From: Phallusia mammillata
Lineage: Eukaryota; Chordata; Ascidiacea; Phlebobranchia; Ascidiidae
Reading direction: 5' to 3'
Length of the DNA stretch: 64,000 bases
Assembly (NCBI GenBank): GCA_003260075.1
Contig: QLIY01000654.1
Span: forward strand, 30,188-94,187
Numbering within the stretch: position 1 is the stretch's first letter; each line of letters begins with the position of its first letter. Shown in pieces: positions 36,045-53,000 of this stretch. The position numbers and the translations under genes are program-made. The notes beneath the pieces are model-generated. The model searched no databases and was not told where the DNA came from. It worked only from the letters and a program-made list of their open reading frames with translations.

Positions 36045-36614
36045 CAGGGGTCAGCAAATACCAGTGTACTGTGAAGGAATTTTTAACATTACTATTCAGC
36101 AAAACATTACTATGTAGATTGGTCAAGACAAATGCAAACAGTGTTGCTTGCATCATCCCTAGGTAGTAGCATGCTGCTGAGGTAATGTAAGTCCTTTATC
36201 AACATCATGTTGACAAAGGTTTTGATAAATTTGCACATGAAACTAAATTGAACCACTCAGTAATGATGGGACGATACCAGATTTTGAAGCAAGTACCACA
36301 TGTATATACCTTCGATACAGAGTACTTAAATATAGTGTTATACTCAGTTGTATATCACTAGTTAATTTATCTGCCATGGTCAGGGTACATATGCACAGAA
36401 GCATATAGAAAAATGTAATCTCCACATGATAGCGAAAAAATAAACTTTTTCTCAATTTGTCCTGTCCAAAGCAAATATTGGCAAAATTGCCTGTATTCTT
36501 ACAGTGTAAATCAGCCAATTTACTGAGTATGAGTATCGATACCATAGAAATTGAGTGCTGGGTACTCATCCAATCACTATCAGTCAGTTGCCAAAAAAAG
36601 TTTGCCAACCCCTC
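36045..36614. mobile_element. hAT-type element with nested second element
   Basis: Ends CAGGGGTCAGCAAATACC and GTTTGCCAACCCCTC; flanks AACTAGAG (36037-36044) and AACTAAAG (36615-36622). Contains a degenerate TAATGATGGGACGATACC element from about 36261. Lies between PAK1IP1 and RNF121. Confidence 0.78.
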
Positions 36615-36905
36615 AACTAAAGGAAAATCTATTTAGAAAGTTGTCTTGGGTAATGTACAGATCTGGTCAGGGTGTAGTACAAATATTTATGTAAAAATTG
36701 TCTAAAACATTCTCACAGCAAATCAGGTAGTTTTTTTACTTGTTTATTTCCCCCACTGGCAATTCAACAGCAAAAACTAATACAGTGCTCTTCAACCAGT
36801 GTGCACCACTAAAGCCCCAGTGTATGACTGGTGCACAGGTATCACCCAACAAATATATGTGTAACAAGTAACTTGTTGCAGTGTAAGGATGACTATATAT
36901 ATACC

Positions 36906-37092
36906 CAGGGGTGGTATTCATTTTTTTGTCAGTCGGTTCTATCACAAAAGTCATATTTTTTAGCTGGTTCTGTTACAAAAAGGGGGGGGGGTCATTGACA
37001 GATACCAGAAATGCTAACCGGTTCGCTGATCTCATAAAATTTCATGAGACGGTTCTATAGAGCCGGTGCGAACTGGCTGAATCCCACCACTG
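36906..37092. mobile_element. hAT-type MITE, same family as 10973-11132
   Basis: Ends CAGGGGTGGTATTCATTTTT and GCTGAATCCCACCACTG. Split by the G-run at 36982, so internal sequence may be missing. Target duplication weak. Confidence 0.75.
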
Positions 37093-37393
37093 TATAAACA
37101 ACCATTTCAATGCATCTCCATTCTTTTGAAAAAATGTTACTTCAAATAACTTTTTTAGCTTAACATTTTAGTTTTACCTTTGATGTGTATAAACTGGTGC
37201 ACAGGGCCATGAATTGTTACATCAAAAATGCAGCATTAGTCCTGAAGGGTAGATAAGTAGAAAAAAGGTTGAAGAGCACTAACTAAACAATGATCAACTA
37301 TATGAATGCTCATAAAAGCACGAAATGCATTTGCACTTGCATATAGAAAAAGTAATAACTTAGGATAAAATCAAAATGTGTGAACCACTGTTA

Positions 37394-41677
<4,284 letters not shown>

Positions 41678-42993
41678 TGTTCTATAAATTACCTTTGATT
41701 CAAACAAACTATGTTACAAAATACTGACAAAAACAAACAAAAAGAATCAGTACAATAGATTAATTGCATCTGTTAAAAATCGCACCACCGGCAAAAAAAT
41801 CCCTAAGAGGGTACTCAGGGACGTTGCAGTTGGTCATGCGTAACGACCAAATTAAAACTTTTTTTACTGGGTACGTTTTGCCCAATAAGCTAAAACATTT
41901 TGGCAATACCGAAACACAATAGGCTGAAAATAAATTGGTCATCTAGCACCTTGCAACACCGGGCGGTGTTTCTTCACCTGCATTTTGTCAGGTCAGGGAC
42001 TTCTTGGGGGGGGGGGCAAATTAAAACATTTTTTACTGGGTACGTTTTAGTTTTAAGGCTAAGCCCAATAAGCTAAAACATTTTTGCTATACCGAAACAC
42101 AATAGGCTGAAAATAAATTGGTCATCTTGACCTTGCAACACCGGGCAGTGTTTCTTCACCTGCATTTGGTCAGGTCAGGGACTCCTCAAAAAATCATATT
42201 TACCCGACAAAAGCGGTTATCCATATACAGAAAAAAGGTAGAGCTCCTAACACTGAGCTTGGGCTTGCGCCTGGTCTGAGAACTTCTGGTAGGTGGCGCA
42301 ACAGAGCATAGGCGTTTATGGTGCTGTTACAGCAATTTGGGTTGATGGTAAGAATAATTGCTGAGTCAGCACCATAAACGCCCATGCTCTGTTGCGCCAC
42401 CTACCAGAAGTTCTCAGACCGGGCGCAAGTCCAAGCTCAGTGTTAGGAGCTCTACCCAGAAAAAAAGGCATCATAATGATCAAAATCAGGAACGGGAAAT
42501 ATACACATGCTAATTGTAGCAAACATGCAAAAAAATCTTAACTAGAACTCAGAGTACGGACGCTTCGGAGCAGTTCATGGACCCCACGTTAGAAAACTCG
42601 TATATATCTTTCAAAGGACAAGACACGGCTCAAACACTGCCACTTCCAGGCAACGGATCGACCCACAAAGCTACATTTTTGCGCTGCCCAAAAAACGGTT
42701 TAAAACTAGGTTTCTTGCATATTAAACTTATTTTGTACAACTTATTTGTTGCCGTAAGTTTTACGTACGCCTAAGACCGTAAATACACACTTCAAACCGT
42801 ACCGCCTATAATATTCTTTCACGAGAAAAATAAACTCATTATCACTTGCAAAACCGATCAGATATGCCTGAAAGTTACAACAAAACGTACACGCTGCTGG
42901 ACGATTTATTAAATAAAACACTGGCGATATAACGGCCAATATTAGAAAGAAAAAGGCACACATAAAAACGTAACAGTGTAAGGAAATAAACTA
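41678..42993. other. RNF121 - DCUN1D spacer
   Basis: Contains an allelic duplication around the G-run at 42006 and the foldback element 42238-42456. No gene recognised. Confidence 0.5.
42238..42456. repeat. Foldback element with about 90-bp arms
   Basis: Left arm GTAGAGCTCCTAACACTGAG through GCGCAACAGAGCATAGGCGT; right arm is its near-perfect reverse complement ending TGTTAGGAGCTCTAC. Spacer of about 35 bases near 42334-42367. A transcript would form a long hairpin. Confidence 0.85.
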
Positions 42994-45969
42994 TTACAAC
43001 ATCTCGTTGTGCATCTTGATGTACTCAACAAATTCATCAAGGAGCACTGGCCCTGAAAACAAAAGATCGTAATTTAAAGAACTTTTTTTCAGTGATTTAT
43101 TGCTTTTATTGACTTACATGCCCCATCCATATCATAGTTTGATAAATCAGGCTGAATCATTCTACTAAATTCCAGGACGTTGTTCCATTGGTCTCTGTTT
43201 ATGACTTTGTTTTTGCAGCCCTTAAGAGAAACAAGAGTACAAGGTAAAAACGCTTTGGTAATTCTTCTTGTCAACAGAAACATGAATTTAATTTTGCTTG
43301 CAATAATATCAACCAAGTTCTTTTGCCAATGTTATAGTGTGAAGAGAAAGGTCGATTAAAAAGTGTAACCGGGGGGGGGGCATAATTACTACTACAATGC
43401 CTAGTTACAACCAACATTACAACATACATCTAAGTAATTTTGAAAGGGGGGGGGGCAGAGAAGCAAGAGTACAAGTTAAAAACGCTTTTTTGGTAATTCT
43501 TTTTGTCAACAGAAACATGGACATAATTTTGCTTGCAATAATATCAACCAAGTTCTGTTGCCAATGTTATAGTGTGAAGAGAAAGGTCGATTAAAAAGTG
43601 TAACCCACTAGAAACCAGTTCTGTCTGCAATGTTATAGTTTAAAGAAAAAGAACACCTAAAAGTGTAACCCCTTCGGTCGTATAGCCAGAATAAACGAAG
43701 CAAAAAGTGTCAAAAAAGACCCATAATTACTACTACAATGCCTAGTTACAACCAACATTACAACATACATCTAAGTAATTTTGAAACTTGTCTAGTAGTG
43801 ACCATCTATCAGAAAGTAGAACATCCAACATAGCTTTCGCAGTGCCCAAATCTACAGTCCTTTGGCCAGGTTCCTGTCAACAAAAGTTTGAAAATAGTTT
43901 TCCAGTTTTGTGTAAAGGGGAAAACAACACCGAAAGTAGGCACTGTAATTTGTTTGAGCTGTGACAATATGGAAACCTTTACGATTGTAATGGGTTTAAT
44001 ATTGGTATTACCAATAATTGCTATGTCAAGTTTTATAATGCTTACTACATTTATGATTTAGATTTAAAACATATTTCACTTTTAAGTAATTGGATGATAA
44101 GCATTTGAAAAGCGTGGTTGTAAATGCCACTAGACCACTGTGGGGAACCTGTAAATCAACTTACACCTTATTAAATAGGTATTTCTTTGAAAAATCCAAC
44201 AATCATTTTGGTTGAGGTGAGGATAGATTAGCCACAGTGGCCACACAATATTTTTACAGGTTGGCTATGGTGGTCAAGTGGTATCTATAAAGTTGGCAAC
44301 ATAACATAGCCTGCATTATACAAGTTGGCTACAGCAGTCAAGTGGTAAATACAGACACCTATTGAGAGTGATATGTATCCAACGTTTATGCATACAAACT
44401 CCATGTATGTATTACATGACCACAGTTAACATAGATTAAAATTTTCAACTGTGCATCCATGTAGACGATGGCTGCTTAATCAAATAGTAATTGATTCGAT
44501 ACATCACTTGTCATGCGTTAAGAGTTTTGTGAAAACAACCTACCTTCAAAAAGTCAAATGCATATCTGTACACTGATTTGAACAATGAAGGTTCATCTAA
44601 AGATGATCGCAGGGAAGGCAGTTTTCCTTGAAGCTTCACAGTGGAATCGCACCTTTAAATTAAAAACACATTATAAAACCTACAAGCATGCAATCCAAAA
44701 CAGCTGATTGCAGTTTTGAAGTCAGACATGATTTTGAGTCATTTTTCCAGCAGTTTTGCTCACAAAATATTGGATGTCCAGTTTTCCAAACCTGTTTATA
44801 CTGTTACTAACATATAATGAAGCATAATGAACCATCTGTTGGATTCAAAAATTACATACAAAAAATATTTTAATTGTATTTTTATTTGTTACTGGCCAGA
44901 ACTTCATTTTTGCACTACATCAAAATGAGAGTTCTTTTTCTGGCACACCAGTATGGCTGTTGTGATACATATCTGTTTATGATGTTTCTATCCTTGGTTA
45001 AGAAATTGCTGAACTAACCCAAATCAATACATAATATACCTGTGGTCCAAAACAAAAAATTAGTGAAAACATTTTTTTTTCTGAACCCAACTATGTTATA
45101 ATTGTATGTAACATATAAATGAAATTGATAGTGGAAGTGTGTTCATTACTCACTGGAGCTTGTGCATTCCTTTAGTCCATTCTTTGAGAGTAAAGAAGCC
45201 CATAGTTTGTGCATTAAGGTGGTAAGCAAGTACCAACATTACAATATCATGTGGTTCAACTTCACATGTTTCACATAACTTTTCTACTCCATCTGGTTCT
45301 ATCTGTTCCTTGTTTCCTAAAACAATATTGTATAATAAAAGGCACCAAAAAAGGAGAAATCCCGGAAAAAGAAAATGTTACATATATACCTGCAAACTCT
45401 TTAAACCATTTTATACATTTTTTGACAGAAAATGGTTCGCTTTGTTTCGCAGTAGAACTTCTTTGTTTTGAAGAAGCTGACCACAGTTCATCAATACCTT
45501 TCTGTAGCCTTGTGTTACTAAAATTTACCAAAAAAATAACAGATATTACTACAAACACCTATTCTCACATTATCATTAAGTTTAAGTAGAAATGTAACAT
45601 TTTTACTGGGGTGCAAAGTCTGTGCCAAGCCGAGGTCGCCTATAGGAGATTAAATTATAGTGTTTAATTACAAACCCTCACTCAAATTCCATAGCCCTAC
45701 TTGTATCCATTTTTCAAAAAAGTAGAAAATTGAAAAAGCAAAAAAAATAAGTAGCACATATGGGCTTAGCAGGTTAGGCATTGGCTAAGTGGGCTTAGTG
45801 GGATCGCAGTTTTAGATGGTACTGGTTGAATAATGTTCGGATGTTTGTTAACAATGCTGTAATGAACAAGGGGAAAGGATTGTTATTTGAGATACCTGTG
45901 TTTTGTACGTTTGGCATTTGAATCATCAGAATGATGAGATTTTCTCTTTTTGCTGTGTTGCAAAGGCAT
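42994..45969 (-). CDS. DCUN1D4/5: DCUN1D4/5-type cullin neddylation co-E3
   Basis: DCN1-like protein that helps transfer NEDD8 to cullins. Exons: 45896-45969 (ATG), 45390-45517, 45154-45316, 44544-44652, 43769-43873, 43118-43220, 42994-43052 (TAA); 741 nt, 246 residues. The basic N-terminus [13 protein letters not shown] resembles the nuclear-localising start of DCUN1D4/5, not the myristoylated DCUN1D3 or UBA-bearing DCUN1D1/2. The PONY (potentiating neddylation) domain shows [69 protein letters not shown] and the conserved C-terminal [22 protein letters not shown]1D4 and DCUN1D5 are near-identical paralogues in vertebrates; one ancestral gene is expected here. Head-to-head with RPL41, 1.1 kb apart. 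Confidence 0.94.
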
Positions 45970-47066
45970 GTTATCTCTCCATTAAAGCCAAATGGTGCAG
46001 ATGCAATAATATAAATTCACATTCCCAACATATACAATTAATACATAGTACTCTTTAGCAGTGGGCTTAATTCTGTTGACGATTACATGCATCCAATCAT
46101 TATAAACAAAACAAAAACAGAATATCTTTGCTAAACCTACACCCAACCTGGCTAAATTTTTACCCTTTTTTTCACGCGATATGTTTTTAAAATTTATCAC
46201 TGCCAAGTGCCAAACAAAGCACAACGAAATTGAAAACAATGATGACAAAAAAACGACAATGAAATATTGTTTTCATTTTACACGCAGTAATATATATATA
46301 GTGACGAAATTTGCGCAATACTTTTGTAACGAAGGTTTGAGGGATTTCACCTCGCTAGCATTGTGATGTGAAATAGTGAATTGTCCTGTTTCAATTTGTT
46401 TGATTTAAGCCCCAATTCCATGCTAAAACAGCTTGCAGTGGGACACAGTAGTTCTAAAATTATATGTTAACATTTGCGTTACTTTATTTTGCGTGGGTGA
46501 CTCTGCGATAAAAAAAGTTTTAAATTTGTGCTCGACTACCTTTAAGTATTACTTGCAAACAACGTTTCGCTTCAGTGATGTTTTGGGTCAATAGTCAACA
46601 CAATGTGAAGTTGATTGTGGTTGCTTTCAGTGATTACAGTAAATGAGTAAGCACCTCTTTTGCAGGCAGAATTGTTTGTATTTTATGTAGCAACGTTTTA
46701 TCCTGATTTATCAACTACGGTACTGAACTTTCTTTGGGATGTGAAGAGTGAAGACTGAAGAATAAAATACTCTATGGAGTCTATGCGATTCGTCATACAG
46801 ATTTCCATAAAAGTAGCACAGATTTTCCGAAGATTTATGCAAGTAATATTTTTGTAGGTAGTTTTTATTATTTATTCCTGATAATTTGTTTTTTAACAAT
46901 GTTGACAAAATATTAAAAATTAAAATATGTACGTAATCCTTTAACTTTAGTTTCGCTGCAGCGAAATTGCCTTGGATGCGGTCCTTTTAGATGAGACGTT
47001 AACAGGAAAACTTGAAAGTAAAATCCTTACGAATCTGTTTCTTGCGGATCGTTTTATCTAACAGCG
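45970..47066. other. Divergent spacer between DCUN1D and RPL41
   Basis: 1.1 kb, AT-rich, no coding region recognised. Should hold both promoters. Confidence 0.5.
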
Positions 47067-47685
47067 ATGCGCGGAAAGGTGAGAAAATGTTTTATATTTA
47101 GCAATTACTTACCAACTTATTCAATTGTTGTGTGATATTTTTTTAATATGGCCTCGTGAAAAGTTTGGTCCACGTTGACATTTGAGCAGGCAGTTTGCAA
47201 CTTTGGCTAATGCTTCTGCAGCACATATCTCTTGTAAACAGTACGATTTGTAATCCATGGTTGCTTTTAACAAAATATACTTTATCTCAATTCCATGTGT
47301 TTATTTTAATGTGCGTTTTTATAACCTGCCACACAAATAACGTTTTTTACTTCTGTGGTTCTGCTAAAATGGTTAAGTGCATGTTGAACCTTTTTGTTCC
47401 TATCAATCTTGAAATTATCCACATGTTTAGAAGTAAAGAATTAAAATTAAACAATAACTGAAGTTGATATGCTTAATGTTTGTGAGTAGTTTTCAAGGAA
47501 TATCAATTACCTTTGTTAGTTTTGACATGCTATATTAATCATTAATGCTTGTTTATGCCCGCTTTGGTTGAAATGGGCCAATATTACCTATTTGGGGGGG
47601 GGGTTGTGGTTCTGCTAAAATGGTATAGTGCATGTTTAACCATTTTGTTCCTATCAATCTTGAAATTATCCACATGTTTAGAAGT

Positions 47686-47732
<47 letters not shown>

Positions 47733-48017
47733 GTAGTTTTCAAGAAATATCAATTACTTTTGTTGGTTTCAACATGATATATTATTGCTTGTTTATGCCC
47801 GCTTTGGTTGAAATGGGCCAATATTACCTATTTTGTGAAGAACTTATTAATACCCACTTGGCATATTATCTGAAAGTTTGGAGTTTGCATTATATATTAC
47901 AAGTTATGTCTTTCGAACAATTTGACCATTAAATTGATGTTTTATGTTCAGTGGAAGAAGAAGAGAATGCGAAGATTGAAGCGCAAGCGCAGAAAGATGC
48001 GTGCAAGATCAAAGTAG
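47067..48017 (+). CDS. RPL41: 60S ribosomal protein L41
   Basis: Tiny, highly basic ribosomal protein. Exon 1 codes only four residues (47067-47078, MRGK) before GTGAGA; exon 2 (47952-48017) codes WKKKRMRRLKRKRRKMRARSK and ends in TAG. Total 25 residues, exactly the family length, with residues differing from the vertebrate protein at only a few positions. It is too short for ordinary ORF scans and is recognised from the Trp/Lys/Arg pattern and the in-frame splice. The 873-nt intron contains two G runs (47594-47603 and 47691-47731) and duplicated flanks, so its true length is uncertain. The pyrimidine stretch near 46983 (CCTTTTAG) could mark a TOP-type start. Confidence 0.95.
47691..47731. 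other. 41-nt poly-G run in RPL41 intron
   Basis: Follows a partial second copy of 47380-47445 and precedes a second copy of 47485-47570. The intron is therefore assembled from overlapping pieces. Confidence 0.7.
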
Positions 48018-50049
48018 ATCTTCCTTTCATTGACATTCACTGGACTTGGAACAAACACCGATAATCCAACTTCTCAAATTGTGGTGGACACCAGAAGTGT
48101 ATAGACTTTGAACTATGGGTGTAAATACAAATCTACTGAATGTCAAAAAGTATATTGTTACTTTCTACAAAAGCAGATAGGTAGCTTGGTTATACTACAG
48201 ACCTTACAAAATATTGCTGGGTTGTAAGAAGTTTAGGTGGTTTCAATTTTAACACTTTTATCAGGTCTAAGGATAAATTACACAATTTTAAGTGAATTGG
48301 ATGTGCTGGGTTTACATACAACCTGTTTTTTGGTTTGGTAAGATTTTGAAACATTTTTGTGACAATTTTTTAACAGATGTACCTTGAAACAATATTTTGA
48401 TTACATTGCGTTAAAAGTGGGCCTGTCATCATGATCCACAATGGTTTCATAGCTGTCTTGTAGCTAAATGGGGAAGCAGAGCGTTTTGTACATCAGTATT
48501 TATTCGACGCGAACTGATAGCATCACTTGCATGTAGCCAGCTACAAATAAAGCACAGTGACCTCCCTTTCAAAGGAGCATAGCAGAAACCGACGGGAAGA
48601 CTTTCAACAAAACGACATTACCCAAATCGCTGGTATTTTAACGTTGCACCGTAATAAATCGACATGACATTGATAGCTCAAAACCAATCAGGCCTTGCGT
48701 AATTGATCAATAGGAGTAGGAATTTTGGGGATCTGAACTACGGCAATGCCCAACCATTGCGTTTCAACATTGGGCAGTGCCAGTACTTTTGACTAATCAG
48801 CGTCGTGCAATGTGAACCAGCGTGGTATCTCAAACGTCATTATACAGATCAATATGTAGCGTTGGCGTGGGATCTTTGGTTGAGAAACATTTGTAGGCAT
48901 AGGCGCATTTTTCTAGATCAGTGAGTTTTACAAAACGTGGGAAACTTTGACGTAGCCAATAGGGTATAAAGAACTGGAATTGATTTGCACATACTCCATT
49001 TTATACAGCGATTACCATTTTAAAGAAAAAAGTGTGCAGTATGATAACTGGGTTAAATTTGACAGGTTCTGTTTTCCCCAAAGTTTTTACAAATTCGCTT
49101 TGTACAACTTAGTACCGTAGTTTACAAAGCTTACATTTTTGGTTATCTAAATTACCTTGCAAAAAAGATCACATAAGTAAATCATTGAAAATTTCGTGTG
49201 GGTTTTGTACAACTTCAGTTGAGTTTTTCTTAACAGTCACAAATTGAAAACACCATAACCGCAATCTAAACGTATACATGTTCTCTTCAACTTTAAGCCC
49301 TTGTCAGTCTAGGCTACCCACCTCAGCGCCAAGTCAAAATAAAAACAAAAAAACATACAAGTGAAGTAAATGGGCGAAGAGTGCATTACACAACGTTGAA
49401 AATAAATATAGGGGTCTGCACCACAGGCTAGTGTTCGATTAGGGCTCTCATACACATTACACAACCGGGCAACGCCGCTCCCGGGAAGATAGGTTGAAAT
49501 ACAAGTGAAACAAAGGAACTTTAAACAAATAAACATTGAAAAATCATTATAATTCGATGCAGCTCTCAAAAATAAGAAAATACACGCAACATTAAATAAA
49601 ATATATGTCAGTCTTTGAACGGCGAGTGATTTTTGTGTAACTATAGATTTTTGGATGCCATGCCAGTTACAGAAAAATAATAGTAAAGTTGCCATGTTTC
49701 AGCTAAACCGATTGGTTCCCATAGTTAGCAAAACAGGGCTTCCGGTATTCTAGTTTGAACATGGTATCTAGTTTGCAAATGCTAAAATGCTTTACAGACA
49801 AAGGTATGAAAATCTAAAACTTGGTACTAAAGTGAAAGTACACCTACTCCATTGTAGACATATTTTGAAAACCCCAAAAACTGTCGTGTGCGATTCATCA
49901 TTAGTGATGACGTCATATCCGCAATGTCGAGGTAATTGTTGGGGGGGGGGGAGCGGGCCAACTAAAAACTCGAAAACAAGTTCGCTCTTTGTATTCCACT
50001 GAACAAAAAAATAAATCACATTCGAATCGAAAGAGCGTTGACGTCAGCG
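48018..50049. other. RPL41 - PDE1 spacer
   Basis: Two kilobases without a recognisable gene. AATAAA at 48546-48551 is the clearest polyadenylation signal downstream of RPL41, 530 bases away. A G-run lies at 49941-49951. Confidence 0.45.
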
Positions 50050-53000
50050 CTACGTCGGCTCCATGACGTCATTAGAATCAATCGTCCGGTCCTTGGTTGT
50101 CTGTGACGTAACAGTCGGTTGTTGTGACGTAGTGACTGTCCCGTTGGATGGTGTGATGTTAAACGTTGGAAGCGGATCCGGTGTAAATTGTGGAGCTTTT
50201 GTGAAGGAATCGTTCCCAAAAAGATTGTGTTCTCGTTCTAAACAAATAAAGCATAACACGTTTAAGTCCTAGTATGCCAGGCCTATTAAAGGCGTTATAC
50301 CAAAGTACATTAATCCGGATTTTTGCCTAAATCGAACAAAACTCGAGGTACAAATGATTTGTGATGTGGTAAGACTTGAACTAATCGACATCGGTTAATC
50401 AGGATCTTCACCGAATACAGACATTTTTTTGGTCCGAACGGGTCCGGATTAACAGAGGTATTTACTGTAGATTTATCTTTGCTGGTAAAAAAAATGCTTT
50501 TCGTTAAAAACTAATTTTGGGAAGTGGCCACACTAAAATCGAGTCACAAGCCACCGATACTCGACTTGACTCAAGTTACTAACCACCCAGACTCGACTTG
50601 AGTGGCCAAACTTCAACACTCTACTTAACTCGAGTCATCCATCCCGACGACTCGATTTCAACTTGAGTCACTATTATAACCATTAAGACTTGATTTAAGC
50701 TACCAACCAGAATGGCTTTACCTTGACTTTTTTACTTCGAGTTTACGAGTTTGCTTACAATGGTCCAACCTACCTATTTCATTTTTCCGTTGCCGGGGGG
50801 GGGGTGGTAATATATTATTAGTTTAGTATACACAATTCGCGGGTTTATTTGTTTGCAGAATAAGTTGTAAGTTTACTTGCGTTTGAGGTTTTGAGTCACC
50901 AACGCCGAGGGCCACACTAAAATCGAGTCACAAGCCACCAATACTCGACTTGACTCAAGTTACAAACCACCCAGACTCGACTTGAGTGGCCAAACTTCAA
51001 GACTCTACTTGACTCGAGTCATCCATCCCGACGACTCGATTTGACTCGAGTAACGAACCACCAAGACTCGAACTGGAGTCACTATTATAACCATTAAGAC
51101 TTGATTTAAGATACCAACCACAATGGCTTTACCTTGACTTTTTTACTTCGAGTTTAAGAGTTTGCTTACAATGGTCCAACCTACCTATTTCATTTTTCCG
51201 TTGCCACTGCGTCCTGTTATGCTCCATGTAGGCAAAACATCTTTTTCTACCTTCATTCGTCGATCTGAGGATCTCCGCTCTGTTGGTAATTGCGCTACTG
51301 TAAAACATGGAATGTAACATCAGTATTTGAAAATATCGTAAAATGTTGTTTCCAATAAAACGTTTTTCCAAGAAAAGGAAATCTGTTTCAGATTTCTAAG
51401 TCGGGACGTTTTTTGGACGGGTTCTGGCTTATGTTTCAATTAACCGGGCTTGATTTGGGTCTGGCTTTGTACTCGGCGCCATTAGCGTCATAATATCACC
51501 CTGGTACATTGAAGTCTTGATTTCAAACTAAACCGGGTTTGGACCATGTTTTGGCTTAGTATTTTCCTATTCGGGCCGGGTTTTTGGTTTAAACTTTCAG
51601 GGCAGGGTTTTTAGTTTGGGTCGCGTCAGGCTTGTAATTTCAAATTGGACCGGGTTTTGGGCTTGTACTTTCGAATTGGGTCGGGTTTTAGGCTTGCACT
51701 TTCGAATTAGACCGGGTTTTAGGCATGCACTTTCGAATTGGACCGGGATTTAGGCTTGTACTTTCGAATTGGGTCGGGTTTTAGGCTTGTACTTTCGAAT
51801 TAGGCCGGGTTTTAGGCTTGTACTTTCGAATTGGACCGGGTTTTGGGCATGCACTTTCGAATTTGACCGGGATTTAGGCTTGGACTTTCGAATTGAGCCG
51901 GATTTTAGGCTTGTAATTTCAAATTGGGCCGGGTTTGGGGGGTTGAACTTTCGAACTGGGTCGGATTTTAGGCTTTTATTTTCAATTCAGGTCCGTTTAC
52001 AACTCTGGTGTGGTTAACACCGCAAGTTACAGCTCATTGCCTGACAAAAACCGAGTCAGAGTAACCTATCAACCAACCTGTACGAACTACAGTCACTAAA
52101 TCTTCGTTTTAAAACGTCATCAGCAGCTGAGCTTCGTGCAGCGGTTGAACCCGGTTGACCTCGACTTCCGGATGCGCTTCCGGACCTTGTGGCCAGAATG
52201 TGATCGTGGATGACCTGACCGTTAACGTTCTTGTACATGTCGAAGAGGATGTTGAAAGTTGGCTCGATGACGTAATCGATGAAACCTGTGACGTCGTAGA
52301 TATTACGTAGGTGTTTTTTGATCCAGTGCCGGAATTAAAGAAAGTTCTACTATGCTAGAAACGTGCATGTGTATATTATTGCTAAAACCAAACCTTTCGC
52401 AATTAAGGGAGTTTCTTAAACGTCCCGATTTTCAGCACTTTAGTGTAGCAGAAGTAACAAAACAGACAGGCTTTCTGTCAGAGGTATTTTTTACAATAGT
52501 GGTAAATGGTAATCGCATGGCTGTATGTATTATGATTAGACAATGTAAGTATGGACACGTGGGATCCCTTGACCATTAAAGGGCAGAAGTTTTGCCAATT
52601 GCCTCTTACCGATCTGCGATTGTGCCACCATCGTTGTATGTCGATCACACAGTGGTGAAATTGGAAGATTCAGTTCTCTTTCTCTGTCTCCTTGTTCGAA
52701 AAACTCAACAACTAACCGTTCTGTCCATCTGCACAAAAACATTAATTTATAAATTACAAAAACACATTTTGGTCATCGGCAGCGAGTATAAAGTCGCATT
52801 TTCAGCGAAAATAAAATAATAAATATAGTATTTAAAATACAAAATGAACCAAAATCAACCACATACCTCTCAAAACACAATCAGTTAGTTTCAGGTATAT
52901 TTTTTGCCTAAATGACATCGTCAGTTCTTTATTCAACAGTTTATGATCCAATTTGAACAGGGGACTGATGATGCCAGACTGGCAAATTATCTAAGCTTAT

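Noticed and set aside
51769..52017. 82-codon plus-strand frame
   Set aside because: Translation of the 30-bp minisatellite; no start context or family.
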